A DNA stretch of 64,000 nucleotides from Pseudomonas farris (GCF_019145235.1 NZ_JAHSTV010000015.1:62001-126000); one strand, 5' to 3'; shown: positions 42,567 through 51,480, counted from the stretch's first letter. A program made the numbers and translations. Notes: a model not told the origin generated them from the letters alone.

Positions 42567-42818
42567 ATGGTTCCAGTTCCCCAGCTTTGCAGCATTGTGG
42601 AGTCCGGTTTCAAACCGCTGTCCTGCGAATGCACCGTGAATCGCGATGAAACGTTGCGGATCAAGGTCTTCGATCGCACCACCGGGCGGATTGAGCTGTT
42701 GATCACCGGCGTGTCGCCAGACGAGTTGACCAGTGTCCGCGATATTTCCAACCTGATCGGCGAACTTCGCACGGAAATGCGCGCCGGGCGCCGAGCCTTC
42801 GCTGGTGTAATGGCCTAG
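42567..42818 (+). CDS. DUF1652 family protein
   Basis: An 83-residue protein with the DUF1652 pattern (CTVNRDETLRIKVFDRTTGR, then ISNLIGELRTEMR). The family is small, Pseudomonas-typical and of unknown function. Its TAG stop overlaps the catR stop on the other strand within one CTAG. Confidence 0.82.
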   Translation: MVPVPQLCSIVESGFKPLSCECTVNRDETLRIKVFDRTTGRIELLITGVSPDELTSVRDISNLIGELRTEMRAGRRAFAGVMA

Positions 42819-43705
42819 GGGCTGTCGCGCGGCAGCAGTTCATCGATCATCTGCAAACAATGATTCAACCCCGGCGATACATCGCCCACGCGCCTGCTGA
42901 GGATGATCGGCGAGGTGGCGTTGTCTTCCAGCACCGGGGTGAAGCCAATGTCGTCGCGGTGCAGCAACTGCACTGAGGCTGGTACCAGCGTTACCCCGAT
43001 TCCCGCCCCCACCAGACCGATTGCTGTTTGCAGCTCGTTGGTCCATTGCGCCACGTTGATGTGTACGCCATAGGATTCGAATAACGCGATCACATGATCG
43101 GCGTAACTGGGGCGCGGGTTGCCGGGGTAGAGCACGAAGGGTTCTTTTGCCAGTTCACGAAGGCTGATCGGCCCGGCCAGTAATGGATGGCCGGCGGGGA
43201 GGGCGGCGACCAGCCGGTCTTCAGTCAAAACAGTCTGGATGATCGCCGGGTCGTCGATGCGGATTCGCCCGAAACCAATGTCGATGCGCCCGGCCTTGAG
43301 CGCCTGCACCTGTTGCAACGTGGTCATTTCCGAGAGCCCCAACTCAAGCGCCAGCGGCTCACCGCTGCGCAGTCGGCGGATCAGTTCCGGCAGCACGCCA
43401 TAGAGGGTCGATGGCGCAAAGCCGATGCCCAGCCAGGTCTTTTCACCCAAACCAATCCGTCGTGTGTTGTCGCAAACCTTGCCCAACTGTTCGAGCAGGG
43501 CGGTGGAATGTTCATGGAAAAACCGTCCGGCGTCGGTCAGCTTCAGCGGTCGGCCGCGCTCCAGCAGAAGCACCCCGAGTTCGTCTTCCAGCTGCTGAAT
43601 CTGCCGGCTCAGCGGTGGTTGGGCGATGTGCAGCAGTTCGGCGGCTCGGGTGAAGTTGAGGGTTTGAGCCAACACCTGAAAATACCGCAGGTGACGCAGT
43701 TCCAT
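42815..43705 (-). CDS. catR: LysR-family activator of the catBCA genes
   Basis: A 296-residue LysR regulator. The N-terminal helix-turn-helix is MELRHLRYFQVLAQTLNFTR and AELLHIAQPPLSRQIQQLE. The effector domain follows, with the CatR/BenM-like segment GRIDIGFGRIRIDDPAI. CatR responds to cis,cis-muconate and activates the divergent catB operon. The start at 43705 gives the family length; the longer frame to 43993 overlaps the operator and catB. Confidence 0.92.
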   Translation of the reverse strand: MELRHLRYFQVLAQTLNFTRAAELLHIAQPPLSRQIQQLEDELGVLLLERGRPLKLTDAGRFFHEHSTALLEQLGKVCDNTRRIGLGEKTWLGIGFAPSTLYGVLPELIRRLRSGEPLALELGLSEMTTLQQVQALKAGRIDIGFGRIRIDDPAIIQTVLTEDRLVAALPAGHPLLAGPISLRELAKEPFVLYPGNPRPSYADHVIALFESYGVHINVAQWTNELQTAIGLVGAGIGVTLVPASVQLLHRDDIGFTPVLEDNATSPIILSRRVGDVSPGLNHCLQMIDELLPRDSP

Positions 43706-43731
43706 GAGGCCTCCGGACGTTGATCTGTTGA

Positions 43732-43770
43732 ATACCTTTAAGGTATCGAGCCAGACCAATTCTATATTGG
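43732..43770. promoter_or_regulatory. Candidate CatR operators between catR and catB
   Basis: Two inverted repeats lie in the 127-base divergent gap: ATACCTT-T-AAGGTAT (43732-43746) and CCAAT-(5)-ATTGG (43756-43770). The second has the spacing of a LysR-type box. P. putida CatR uses a repression and an activation site in this gap; which repeat corresponds to which is not determined. Confidence 0.5.
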
Positions 43771-43832
43771 CCTCCCGGAAAAAGCCGTACGAGAATCCGT
43801 TCCAGAACTTTAAGAACCTGACGGGTATCGAC

Positions 43833-44981
43833 ATGCGTGCAACTGCCATTGAATCGATCGAGACGATCATCGTCGATCTGCCGACCATTCGCCCGCACAA
43901 GCTGGCGATGCACACCATGCAGAACCAGACCCTGGTGATCATTCGTGTGCGCTGTGCCGACGGCATTGAAGGTGTCGGTGAGTCGACCACCATTGGCGGT
44001 CTGGCCTATGGCAACGAAAGCCCGGACAGCATCAAGACCAACATCGATAAACACTTCACGCCATTGCTGCTTGGCCAGGACAGCGGCAATGTGAATGCCG
44101 CGATGTTGCGCCTGGAGCGCAGCATTCGTGGCAACACCTTCGCCAAATCGGGTATCGAAAGCGCCTTGCTCGACGCCCAGGGCAAGCGCCTGGGCCTGCC
44201 GGTCAGCGAACTGCTGGGCGGCCGCGTTCGCGATGCGCTGCCGGTGGCCTGGACCCTGGCCAGCGGCGACACCGCCAAGGACATCGCCGAAGCAGAACAA
44301 ATGCTCGACCTTCGCCGGCATCGGATCTTCAAGCTGAAAATCGGCGCAGGGGAGGTCAACCGCGACCTGGCCCACGTCATTGCGATCAAAAAGGCGCTGG
44401 GCGATCGCGCCAGCGTGCGGGTCGATGTCAATCAGGCCTGGGATGAAGCGGTCGCGTTGCGCGCCTGCCGGATTCTCGGCAGCAACGGCATCGACCTGAT
44501 CGAACAACCGATCTCGCGCAATAACCGCGCCGGCATGGTGCGCCTGAATACCGTGAGCCCGGCGCCGATCATGGCCGATGAATCCATCGAATGCGTAGAG
44601 GATGCCTTCAACCTGGCCCGCGAGGGTGCTGCTTCTGTGTTCGCCCTGAAAATCGCCAAGAACGGCGGCCCGCGCGCCGTGCTGCGAACCGCCGCGATTG
44701 CCGAGGCGGCCGGTATCGGCCTTTACGGCGGCACCATGCTCGAAGGCGGTATCGGCACGCTGGCCTCGGCCCATGCCTTTGTCACGCTGAACACACTGGG
44801 CTGGGACACGGAGCTGTTCGGCCCGCTGCTGCTCACCGAAGACATCCTCAGTGAGCCGTTGGTCTACCGCGATTTCCAACTGCACGTCCCGCAAACACCG
44901 GGGCTGGGCCTGAGCCTGGATGAGGAACGCCTGGCGTTTTTCCGTAGGGACAAGACATCCATTGCCGTTCATCAAGCCTGA
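43833..44981 (+). CDS. catB: Muconate cycloisomerase
   Basis: A 382-residue enolase-superfamily enzyme that converts cis,cis-muconate to muconolactone. Catalytic and metal residues are visible: KLKIGAG (Lys pair about residue 169), DVNQAWD, EQPISRNN, MADESIE and ALKIAKNGG (Lys about 273). Upstream in-frame codons to 43704 cross the catR operator region and are not used. First gene of catBCA. Confidence 0.95.
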   Translation: MRATAIESIETIIVDLPTIRPHKLAMHTMQNQTLVIIRVRCADGIEGVGESTTIGGLAYGNESPDSIKTNIDKHFTPLLLGQDSGNVNAAMLRLERSIRGNTFAKSGIESALLDAQGKRLGLPVSELLGGRVRDALPVAWTLASGDTAKDIAEAEQMLDLRRHRIFKLKIGAGEVNRDLAHVIAIKKALGDRASVRVDVNQAWDEAVALRACRILGSNGIDLIEQPISRNNRAGMVRLNTVSPAPIMADESIECVEDAFNLAREGAASVFALKIAKNGGPRAVLRTAAIAEAAGIGLYGGTMLEGGIGTLASAHAFVTLNTLGWDTELFGPLLLTEDILSEPLVYRDFQLHVPQTPGLGLSLDEERLAFFRRDKTSIAVHQA

Positions 44982-44991
44982 GGAGGGCATC

Positions 44992-45282
44992 ATGCTGTTT
45001 CACGTAAAAATGACGGTGAATTTACCGGTCGACATGAACCCGGAACGCGCCGCTCAGCTCAAGGCCGACGAAAAAGCCCTGGCCCAGCGCCTGCAAGAGC
45101 AAGGCAAGTGGCGTCATCTGTGGCGCATCGCCGGGCTCTATGCCAATTACAGCGTGTTCGATGTCGACAGCGTTCAGGAACTGCACGACTTGCTGATGCA
45201 ATTGCCGCTGTACCCGTACATGGCCATCGAGGTCAACGCGCTGTGCCGGCATCCTTCTTCCATTCGCGAGGATGACCGCTGA
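44992..45282 (+). CDS. catC: Muconolactone delta-isomerase
   Basis: A 96-residue ferredoxin-like-fold enzyme that isomerises muconolactone to 3-oxoadipate enol-lactone. The N-terminus MLFHVKMTVNLPVDM and the C-terminal segment MQLPLYPYMAIEV are characteristic. GAGGAGGG lies just before the ATG, 10 bases after the catB stop. Confidence 0.95.
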   Translation: MLFHVKMTVNLPVDMNPERAAQLKADEKALAQRLQEQGKWRHLWRIAGLYANYSVFDVDSVQELHDLLMQLPLYPYMAIEVNALCRHPSSIREDDR

Positions 45283-45337
45283 ACCCAGCCTGTTCAGTTC
45301 GCTACGCTAATAATTACAAGATGAGGAACCCACCAAA

Positions 45338-46267
45338 ATGAACGTCAAGATTTCCCACACTGCCAGTGCCCAGAAGTTTCTCGAAGACGCCAGCGGTCTG
45401 CATAACGAAGCCGGCGATCCGCGGGTCAAAGCGCTGGTTTACCGGATCCTGCGCGATTCGGTGAACATCATCGAAGACCTGGCCGTGACCCCGGAAGAGT
45501 TCTGGAAAGCCGTCAACTACCTCAACGTGCTGGGTGCGCGTCAAGAGGCCGGGTTGGTGGTGGCCGGGCTCGGTCTGGAGCATTACCTCGACCTGCTGAT
45601 GGATGCCGAAGATGAGCAGGCCGGCAAGGCCGGCGGCACACCGCGGACCATCGAAGGGCCGCTGTATGTGGCGGGGGCGCCACTATCGGAAGGCGAAGCG
45701 CGGCTGGATGACGGCGTCGATCCGGGTGTGGTGCTGTTCATGCAGGGCCAGGTCAAGAATACCGCCGGCGAACCGTTGGCCGGCGCGGTGGTGGATGTCT
45801 GGCACGCCAATACCGGCGGTACTTATTCGTACTTCGATACCACTCAATCGGAATTCAACCTGCGTCGTCGTATCGTCACCGATGCCGAGGGCCGGTACCG
45901 TTTTCGCAGCATCGTGCCGTCGGGCTACGGTTGCCCGCCGGACGGTCCGACCCAGCAATTGCTCGATCAACTGGGCCGTCATGGTCAGCGGCCGGCGCAC
46001 ATCCACTTCTTCATTTCGGCAGCGGATCATCGTCACCTGACCACCCAGATCAACCTCGATGGCGATCAGTACCTGCATGACGATTTCGCCTATGCCACCC
46101 GTGATGAGCTGATTGCCAAAATCACCTTCAGCGATGATCCGCAGCGTGCGGCGGCCCATGGCGTGAGCGGTCGTTTTGCCGAAATCGATTTTGACTTCAC
46201 GCTGCAGTCGTCTGCCCAGCCTGAGGAGCAGCAACGCCACGAACGGGTTCGCGCGCTCGAGGACTGA
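45338..46267 (+). CDS. catA: Catechol 1,2-dioxygenase
   Basis: A 309-residue intradiol dioxygenase that cleaves catechol to cis,cis-muconate. An N-terminal helical linker domain is followed by the Fe(III) ligands in TYSYFDTT (Tyr about residue 164), SGYGCPPDGP (Tyr about 199) and RPAHIHFFIS (two His). It completes the catBCA operon. Confidence 0.95.
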   Translation: MNVKISHTASAQKFLEDASGLHNEAGDPRVKALVYRILRDSVNIIEDLAVTPEEFWKAVNYLNVLGARQEAGLVVAGLGLEHYLDLLMDAEDEQAGKAGGTPRTIEGPLYVAGAPLSEGEARLDDGVDPGVVLFMQGQVKNTAGEPLAGAVVDVWHANTGGTYSYFDTTQSEFNLRRRIVTDAEGRYRFRSIVPSGYGCPPDGPTQQLLDQLGRHGQRPAHIHFFISAADHRHLTTQINLDGDQYLHDDFAYATRDELIAKITFSDDPQRAAAHGVSGRFAEIDFDFTLQSSAQPEEQQRHERVRALED

Positions 46268-46289
46268 TCCCCTCGACCCGCCGAACCTT

Positions 46290-46379
46290 TGTGGGAGCGA
46301 GCCTGCTCGTGAAAGCGGAGTGTCAGTCAATGTTGATGTTGAAGCTGATGACCCTTTCGCGAGCAGGCCCGCTCCCACA
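46290..46379. repeat. REP palindrome pair (variant arms)
   Basis: An inverted pair with one arm reading GCGAGCCTGCTCGTG, downstream of catA. Confidence 0.85.
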
Positions 46380-46459
46380 GGTCGGTCAACTGACACATCG
46401 ATGCGAGCACTGCTCTAGAATCGCCCGACGCACCCTATAACAACAATGAGAGCGAACCG

Positions 46460-47419
46460 ATGATGCAAGCGCAATTGTTGAGTCATCGCAGCAGAGTCTT
46501 CGACCATGCCGACCCCTACGCGGTGTCGGGCTACGTCAATCAGCATGTCGGCAATCATTGCCTCCAGATGCCCAAGGCCGGCCGACCGCTGGCCAGCCTC
46601 GATCATCGCAAATTTGCCAGCCTCGACCTGTGCCGCATCAGTTACGGCGCCAGCGTGCGGGTCACGTCCGGTGCGCTGGACAGCATCTATCACTTGCAAG
46701 TATTGCTGCGTGGCAACTGCCTGTGGCGTGGGCATGGTCAGGAACACTACTTCGCGCCTGGCGAGTTACTGCTGATCAACCCCGATGATCCGGTGGATCT
46801 GACCTATTCGAGTGATTGCGAAAAATTCATCCTGAAAGTCCCCACGCGGATGCTGGAGTCGGTGTGCGAAGAGCAGCGCTGGCGGTATCCGGGGCAGGGC
46901 ATACGGTTTCTGGAGAACCGTTATCAGCTCAATGAGCTGGAAGGTTTCGTCGGTCTGCTGGCGATGATTTGCCAGGAAGCCGAGGCCACCGAACAGATTC
47001 CCCGGGTGCAGGAGCACTATGCGCAAATCGTTGTCAGCAAGATGCTTGGCCTGATGAAGACCAACGTCATGCGCACTGATCCCGGCTCACCCTCGGCCAC
47101 GTTCGAGGCGCTGGTCGATTACATCGCGTGCAACCTCAAGCAGGACATCGACAGCGAAGAACTGGCACGCCAGGCGCGAATGAGCCTGCGTTCGCTGTAC
47201 GGGTTATTCGAACGCAACGCGGGGGACACGCCGAAAAACTACATTCGGCAGAAAAAGCTCGAACGCATCCACGCCAACCTGAGCGACCCGACCTGCAACG
47301 TGCGCAACGTCACGGAAGTGGCCATGGATTACGGCTTTCTGCACCTGGGCCGGTTCTCCGACAGCTACCGCAAACAGTTCGGCGAGTTGCCATCGGACAC
47401 CCTCAAACGCCGCCATTGA
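46460..47419 (+). CDS. benR: AraC/XylS-family activator of the benzoate genes
   Basis: A 319-residue regulator. The N-terminal benzoate-sensing half is followed by two C-terminal helix-turn-helix units (ELARQARMSLRSLYGLFE; NVTEVAMDYGFLHLGRFS). It is close to XylS/BenR in length and layout. It lies directly upstream of benA, whose promoter carries two XylS-type boxes. BenR activates ben genes with benzoate as effector. Confidence 0.92.
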   Translation: MMQAQLLSHRSRVFDHADPYAVSGYVNQHVGNHCLQMPKAGRPLASLDHRKFASLDLCRISYGASVRVTSGALDSIYHLQVLLRGNCLWRGHGQEHYFAPGELLLINPDDPVDLTYSSDCEKFILKVPTRMLESVCEEQRWRYPGQGIRFLENRYQLNELEGFVGLLAMICQEAEATEQIPRVQEHYAQIVVSKMLGLMKTNVMRTDPGSPSATFEALVDYIACNLKQDIDSEELARQARMSLRSLYGLFERNAGDTPKNYIRQKKLERIHANLSDPTCNVRNVTEVAMDYGFLHLGRFSDSYRKQFGELPSDTLKRRH

Positions 47420-47443
47420 CCTCGCAAACGCCACCCACCGTTT

Positions 47444-47475
47444 GATCGTTCCCACACAGAGCGTGGGAAACGATC
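47444..47475. terminator. Hairpin after benR (GTTCCCAC-type repeat)
   Basis: GATCGTTCCCAC-(7)-GTGGGAAACGATC pairs over 12 positions with one bulge. It is a known style of Pseudomonas intergenic palindrome and separates benR from the benA promoter. Confidence 0.65.
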
Positions 47476-47495
47476 AGGCATCAGCACTAACGGAT

Positions 47496-47531
47496 TGCAG
47501 TAAACGGATACAGGTCTGCACCCCGCGGATA
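47496..47531 (+). promoter_or_regulatory. Two BenR/XylS operator repeats of the benA promoter
   Basis: TGCA-GTAAAC-GGATA (47496-47510) and TGCA-CCCCGC-GGATA (47517-47531) both fit the XylS/BenR consensus TGCA-N6-GGNTA. They repeat with a 21-base period, two helical turns, as in the TOL Pm promoter. They lie 64 bases upstream of benA. Confidence 0.88.
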
Positions 47532-47594
47532 GTGCGCCCCATCCCCTCGTCCTAGCATGGCCCTGCCTGAATAAAAACAATGGAGGCGGCGGCC

Positions 47595-48959
47595 ATGACC
47601 CTGCGACCTGAATACCTTCACTCCCTGCTTGAAGAAGACCCTGAGCAGGGCATCTATCGCTGCAAGCGCGAGATGTTCACCGATCCGCGGCTGTTCGACC
47701 TTGAGATGGAACACATCTTTGAAGGCAACTGGCTGTACCTCGCACACGAAAGCCAGATCCCCAACAACAACGATTTCTACACCACCACCATGGGGCGTCA
47801 GTCGATCTTCATCGCGCGCAACAAGGACGGTGAACTGAACGCCTTTATCAACGCATGCAGCCACCGTGGAGCGATGCTCTGCCGGCACAAGACCGGCAAC
47901 AAGAGTTCGTACACTTGCCCCTTCCACGGTTGGACCTTCAACAACTCCGGCAAGCTGCTCAAGGTCAAGGACCCGGCGGCGGCCGGCTACCCGGCGAGCT
48001 TCAATTGCGAAGGCTCCCACGACCTGACCAAAGTCGCGCGTTTCGAATCCTATCGCGGCTTCCTGTTCGGCAGCCTCAAGGCCGACGTGGTGCCGCTGGT
48101 TGAGCACCTGGGCGAGTCGGCGAAGATCATCGACATGATCGTCGATCAGTCCGCCGATGGCCTGGAAGTGCTGCGCGGTTCCTCCAGCTACATCTACGAA
48201 GGCAACTGGAAACTCACCGCCGAAAACGGTGCCGACGGTTATCACGTCAGCTCGGTGCACTGGAACTACGCGGCGACCCAGAACCAGCGCAAACAGCGCG
48301 AAGCCGGCGATTGCAATCCGACCATGAGCGCCGGCACTTGGGCCAAGCAGGGCGGTGGTTTCTATTCCTTCGACAAGGGCCACATGCTGCTCTGGACCCG
48401 TTGGTCCAACCCCGAGGACCGTCCGCTGTACGAGCGTCGCGACGAGTTGGCCCGGGACTTCGGCCAGGCGCGCGCCAACTGGATGATCGAGAACTCGCGC
48501 AACCTGTGCCTGTACCCGAACGTGTACCTGATGGACCAGTTCAGCTCGCAGATTCGCATCGCCCGGCCGATCTCGGTCAACCGCACCGAAATCACCATTT
48601 ACTGCATCGCCCCCAAAGGCGAAAGCGACCACGCCCGTTCGAGCCGGATTCGTCAGTACGAGGATTTCTTCAACGTCAGCGGCATGGCGACCCCGGACGA
48701 TCTGGAAGAGTTTCGCTCCTGCCAGACGGGTTACCAGGGCAGCGTCACCACCTGGAACGACATGTCCCGTGGCGCCGAACACTGGGTTGAAGGCGCCGAT
48801 GACGCGGCCAAAGATATCGACCTGCATCCGCTGCTCAGCGGCGTGCGTACCGAAGACGAAGGCCTGTTCGTGCTGCAACACAAGTATTGGCAGCAAACGA
48901 TGCTCAAGGCGTTGGCCGCTGAACAGTCCGGACTGATTGCAGTGGAGGCCGTGCAATGA
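47595..48959 (+). CDS. benA: Benzoate 1,2-dioxygenase alpha subunit
   Basis: A 454-residue Rieske oxygenase large subunit. The [2Fe-2S] ligands lie in CSHRGAMLCRH and TCPFHGW, and the mononuclear iron ligands in NGADGYHVSSVHWNY. With BenB it dihydroxylates benzoate to the cis-diol. GGAGG at 47582-47586 supports ATG 47595 over the ATG at 47580. Confidence 0.95.
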   Translation: MTLRPEYLHSLLEEDPEQGIYRCKREMFTDPRLFDLEMEHIFEGNWLYLAHESQIPNNNDFYTTTMGRQSIFIARNKDGELNAFINACSHRGAMLCRHKTGNKSSYTCPFHGWTFNNSGKLLKVKDPAAAGYPASFNCEGSHDLTKVARFESYRGFLFGSLKADVVPLVEHLGESAKIIDMIVDQSADGLEVLRGSSSYIYEGNWKLTAENGADGYHVSSVHWNYAATQNQRKQREAGDCNPTMSAGTWAKQGGGFYSFDKGHMLLWTRWSNPEDRPLYERRDELARDFGQARANWMIENSRNLCLYPNVYLMDQFSSQIRIARPISVNRTEITIYCIAPKGESDHARSSRIRQYEDFFNVSGMATPDDLEEFRSCQTGYQGSVTTWNDMSRGAEHWVEGADDAAKDIDLHPLLSGVRTEDEGLFVLQHKYWQQTMLKALAAEQSGLIAVEAVQ

Positions 48960-49444
48960 TCCTCACTTATGACAACCTGCGCGACTTTCTCTACCGCGAA
49001 GCACGCTACCTCGACGACAAACAATGGGACGACTGGCTGGAGTTGTACGCGCCGGACGCTACATTCTGGATGCCGTCCTGGGACGACAACGACGAGCTGA
49101 CTGAAGACCCACAGCGGGAAATCTCGCTGATCTGGTACGGCAACCGCACAGGCCTGGAAGACCGCATCTTCCGCATCAAGACTGAGCGTTCCAGCGCCAG
49201 CGTGCCGGACACCCGCACCTCGCACAACCTCAGCAATATCGAGCTGATCGAACAGGCCGACGGGCTGTGCAAGGTGCGCTTCAACTGGCACACCCTGAGC
49301 TTTCGCTACAAGACCGTCGACAGTTATTTCGGCAGCAGTTTCTACACCCTCGATATACGCGGTGAAAACCCGCTGATCAAGGCCAAAAAAGTGATCCTGA
49401 AGAACGACTACGTTCGCCAGGTCATTGATGTTTACCACCTCTGA
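48956..49444 (+). CDS. benB: Benzoate 1,2-dioxygenase beta subunit
   Basis: A 162-residue small subunit of the ring-hydroxylating dioxygenase family (NTF2-like fold; EARYLDDKQWDDWLELYAPD). It overlaps benA by four bases. Structural partner of BenA in the oxygenase hexamer. Confidence 0.95.
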   Translation: MILTYDNLRDFLYREARYLDDKQWDDWLELYAPDATFWMPSWDDNDELTEDPQREISLIWYGNRTGLEDRIFRIKTERSSASVPDTRTSHNLSNIELIEQADGLCKVRFNWHTLSFRYKTVDSYFGSSFYTLDIRGENPLIKAKKVILKNDYVRQVIDVYHL

Positions 49445-49454
49445 GGCGGCCGTC

Positions 49455-50468
49455 ATGACTCATTCCATTGCGTTCAATTTTGAAGACGGCGTCACCCGAT
49501 TCATCGACGCCAATGCGGGGGAAACCGTGGCCGACGCCGCGTATCGCCAGGGCATCAATATTCCACTGGACTGCCGCGACGGCGCTTGCGGAACCTGCAA
49601 GTGCTTCGCCGAGGCTGGCCGCTACGACTTGGGTGAGGACTACATCGAAGACGCCCTCAGCGCCGACGAAGCGCAACAGGGTTTTGTCCTGACCTGCCAG
49701 ATGCGGGCGCAGAGCGATTGCGTGGTGCGGGTGCCGGTTTCATCGGATGTCTGCCGTACCCGTCAGGCCAGTTATGACGCGACCATCAGCGCCGTGCGTC
49801 AGTTGTCCGACAGCACCATCGCGTTGTCGATCAAGGGCGAAGCCCTGAGCAAACTGGCGTTCCTGCCGGGGCAGTATGTGAACCTCGGGGTTCCCGGCAG
49901 CGAGCAGACTCGCGCTTACTCGTTCAGCTCGTTGCAGCGTGACGGCGAAGTCAGCTTTCTGATTCGCAACGTGCCCGGCGGCTTGATGAGCAGTTTCCTG
50001 ACCGGCATGGCCAAGGCCGGCGACAGCATGAGCCTGGCCGGACCGTTGGGCAGCTTCTATTTGCGCGACATTCGCCGGCCATTGTTGCTGCTGGCCGGTG
50101 GCACCGGTCTGGCGCCGTTCACCGCGATGCTGGAAAGAATCGCCGAACAGGGCAGCGAGCATCCGCTGCATTTGATCTACGGCGTGACCAACGATTTCGA
50201 TTTGGTGGAACTTGATCGACTCGAAGCCTTCGCCGCGCGCATTCCGAACTTCAGCTTCAGCGCCTGCGTGGCCAATCCCGACAGTCGGCACCCGCTCAAG
50301 GGCTACGTGACCCAACACATCGAGCCACGGCATTTGAACGATGGCGACGTCGACGTCTACCTGTGCGGCCCGCCGCCGATGGTCGAAGCGGTCAGCCAGT
50401 TCATCCGCGAACAAGGCATTGCGCCGGTGAACTTCTACTACGAGAAATTTGCCGCCAGCGCGGCTTGA
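49455..50468 (+). CDS. benC: Benzoate 1,2-dioxygenase electron transfer component
   Basis: A 337-residue reductase. The N-terminal plant-type ferredoxin has CRDGACGTCKC plus a later Cys in LTCQM. An FAD domain with RAYSFSS and an NADH domain with GGTGLAPF and CGPPPMVE follow. It passes electrons from NADH to BenAB. ATG 49455 gives the usual length; an earlier in-frame ATG overlaps benB. Confidence 0.95.
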   Translation: MTHSIAFNFEDGVTRFIDANAGETVADAAYRQGINIPLDCRDGACGTCKCFAEAGRYDLGEDYIEDALSADEAQQGFVLTCQMRAQSDCVVRVPVSSDVCRTRQASYDATISAVRQLSDSTIALSIKGEALSKLAFLPGQYVNLGVPGSEQTRAYSFSSLQRDGEVSFLIRNVPGGLMSSFLTGMAKAGDSMSLAGPLGSFYLRDIRRPLLLLAGGTGLAPFTAMLERIAEQGSEHPLHLIYGVTNDFDLVELDRLEAFAARIPNFSFSACVANPDSRHPLKGYVTQHIEPRHLNDGDVDVYLCGPPPMVEAVSQFIREQGIAPVNFYYEKFAASAA

Positions 50469-50525
50469 GTCGCGCTGTTGCGCGAGTGCGGCGCTACACC
50501 GATACCGTCCTCGGCAACGATTCAA

Positions 50526-50615
50526 TGTGGGAGCGGGCTTGCTCGCGAAGAGGGCGGAGAATCCAACAGAGATGTCGACTGTGAAACCGCTTTCGCGAGC
50601 AAGCCCGCTCCCACA
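50526..50615. repeat. REP palindrome pair inside the ben operon
   Basis: An inverted REP pair in the 205-base gap between benC and benD, a position that could set a lower benD mRNA level. Confidence 0.9.
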
Positions 50616-50673
50616 GGTCAATGTTTTATCTGGTATGCCCTAACTGAACGGCATCCGTCGTCACGAGGTACAC

Positions 50674-51447
50674 ATGAACAGATTCCACGAAAAAGTCGCG
50701 TTGATTACCGGTGCCGCCCAAGGCATCGGCCGGCGTGTGGCTGAACGCATGGCCGCCGAAGGTGCGCGACTGATCCTGGTCGACCGCTCCGATCTGGTGT
50801 TCGAACTCCAGAAGGAATTGGGGCAGAGCAGCCAGGTACTTGCCCTGACCGCCGACCTCGAGCAATACAGCGAATGCAGCCGTGTGATGCGCACCGCTGT
50901 GGAACGTTTTGATCGCCTCGATGTGCTGGTCAACAACGTTGGCGGCACGATCTGGGCCAAGCCTTTCGAGCACTATGAAGAGGCGCAGATCGAGGCCGAA
51001 GTCCGCCGTTCATTGTTCCCTACATTGTGGTGTTGCCATGCTGCGCTGCCGTTCATGCTCGAACAAGGCAGCGGTGCCATCGTCAACATTTCGTCCATTG
51101 CGACCCGCAGCATCAATCGCGTGCCGTACGGTGCGGCGAAGGGCGGGGTCAATGCGCTGACCGCTTGCCTGGCGTTCGAAACGGCCGGTCGTGGCGTGCG
51201 GGTCAACGCGACCGCCCCCGGTGGTACCGAGGCGCCGCCACGGCTGATCCCGCGCAACGCCGCGCAGCAAAGCGCTCAGGAAAAGCTCTGGTATCAGCAG
51301 ATTGTCGACCAGACCCTCGACAGCAGTTTGATGAAGCGCTATGGCACGCTGGATGAGCAGGCAAGCGCTATCCTGTTTCTGGCCAGCGACGAAGCCTCCT
51401 ACATCACCGGCATGATCATGCCGGTTGGTGGCGGCGATCTGGGCTGA
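50674..51447 (+). CDS. benD: Benzoate cis-diol dehydrogenase
   Basis: A 257-residue short-chain dehydrogenase with the NAD motif TGAAQGIG, NNVGG, and the catalytic Ser/Tyr/Lys in NISSIATRS and YGAAKGG. It oxidises and decarboxylates the benzoate diol to catechol, feeding CatA. It follows benC after a REP pair. Confidence 0.94.
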   Translation: MNRFHEKVALITGAAQGIGRRVAERMAAEGARLILVDRSDLVFELQKELGQSSQVLALTADLEQYSECSRVMRTAVERFDRLDVLVNNVGGTIWAKPFEHYEEAQIEAEVRRSLFPTLWCCHAALPFMLEQGSGAIVNISSIATRSINRVPYGAAKGGVNALTACLAFETAGRGVRVNATAPGGTEAPPRLIPRNAAQQSAQEKLWYQQIVDQTLDSSLMKRYGTLDEQASAILFLASDEASYITGMIMPVGGGDLG

Positions 51448-51480
51448 GTGGCTTGCAGTCGCGCGGTTAATACCTGTGAT

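Noticed and set aside
629..50615. Repeated TGTGGGAGCGGGCTTGCTCG units considered as a CRISPR-like or phage-site array
   Set aside because: Copies are scattered singly or as inverted pairs at gene ends, without regular spacers or cas genes; they are REP elements.
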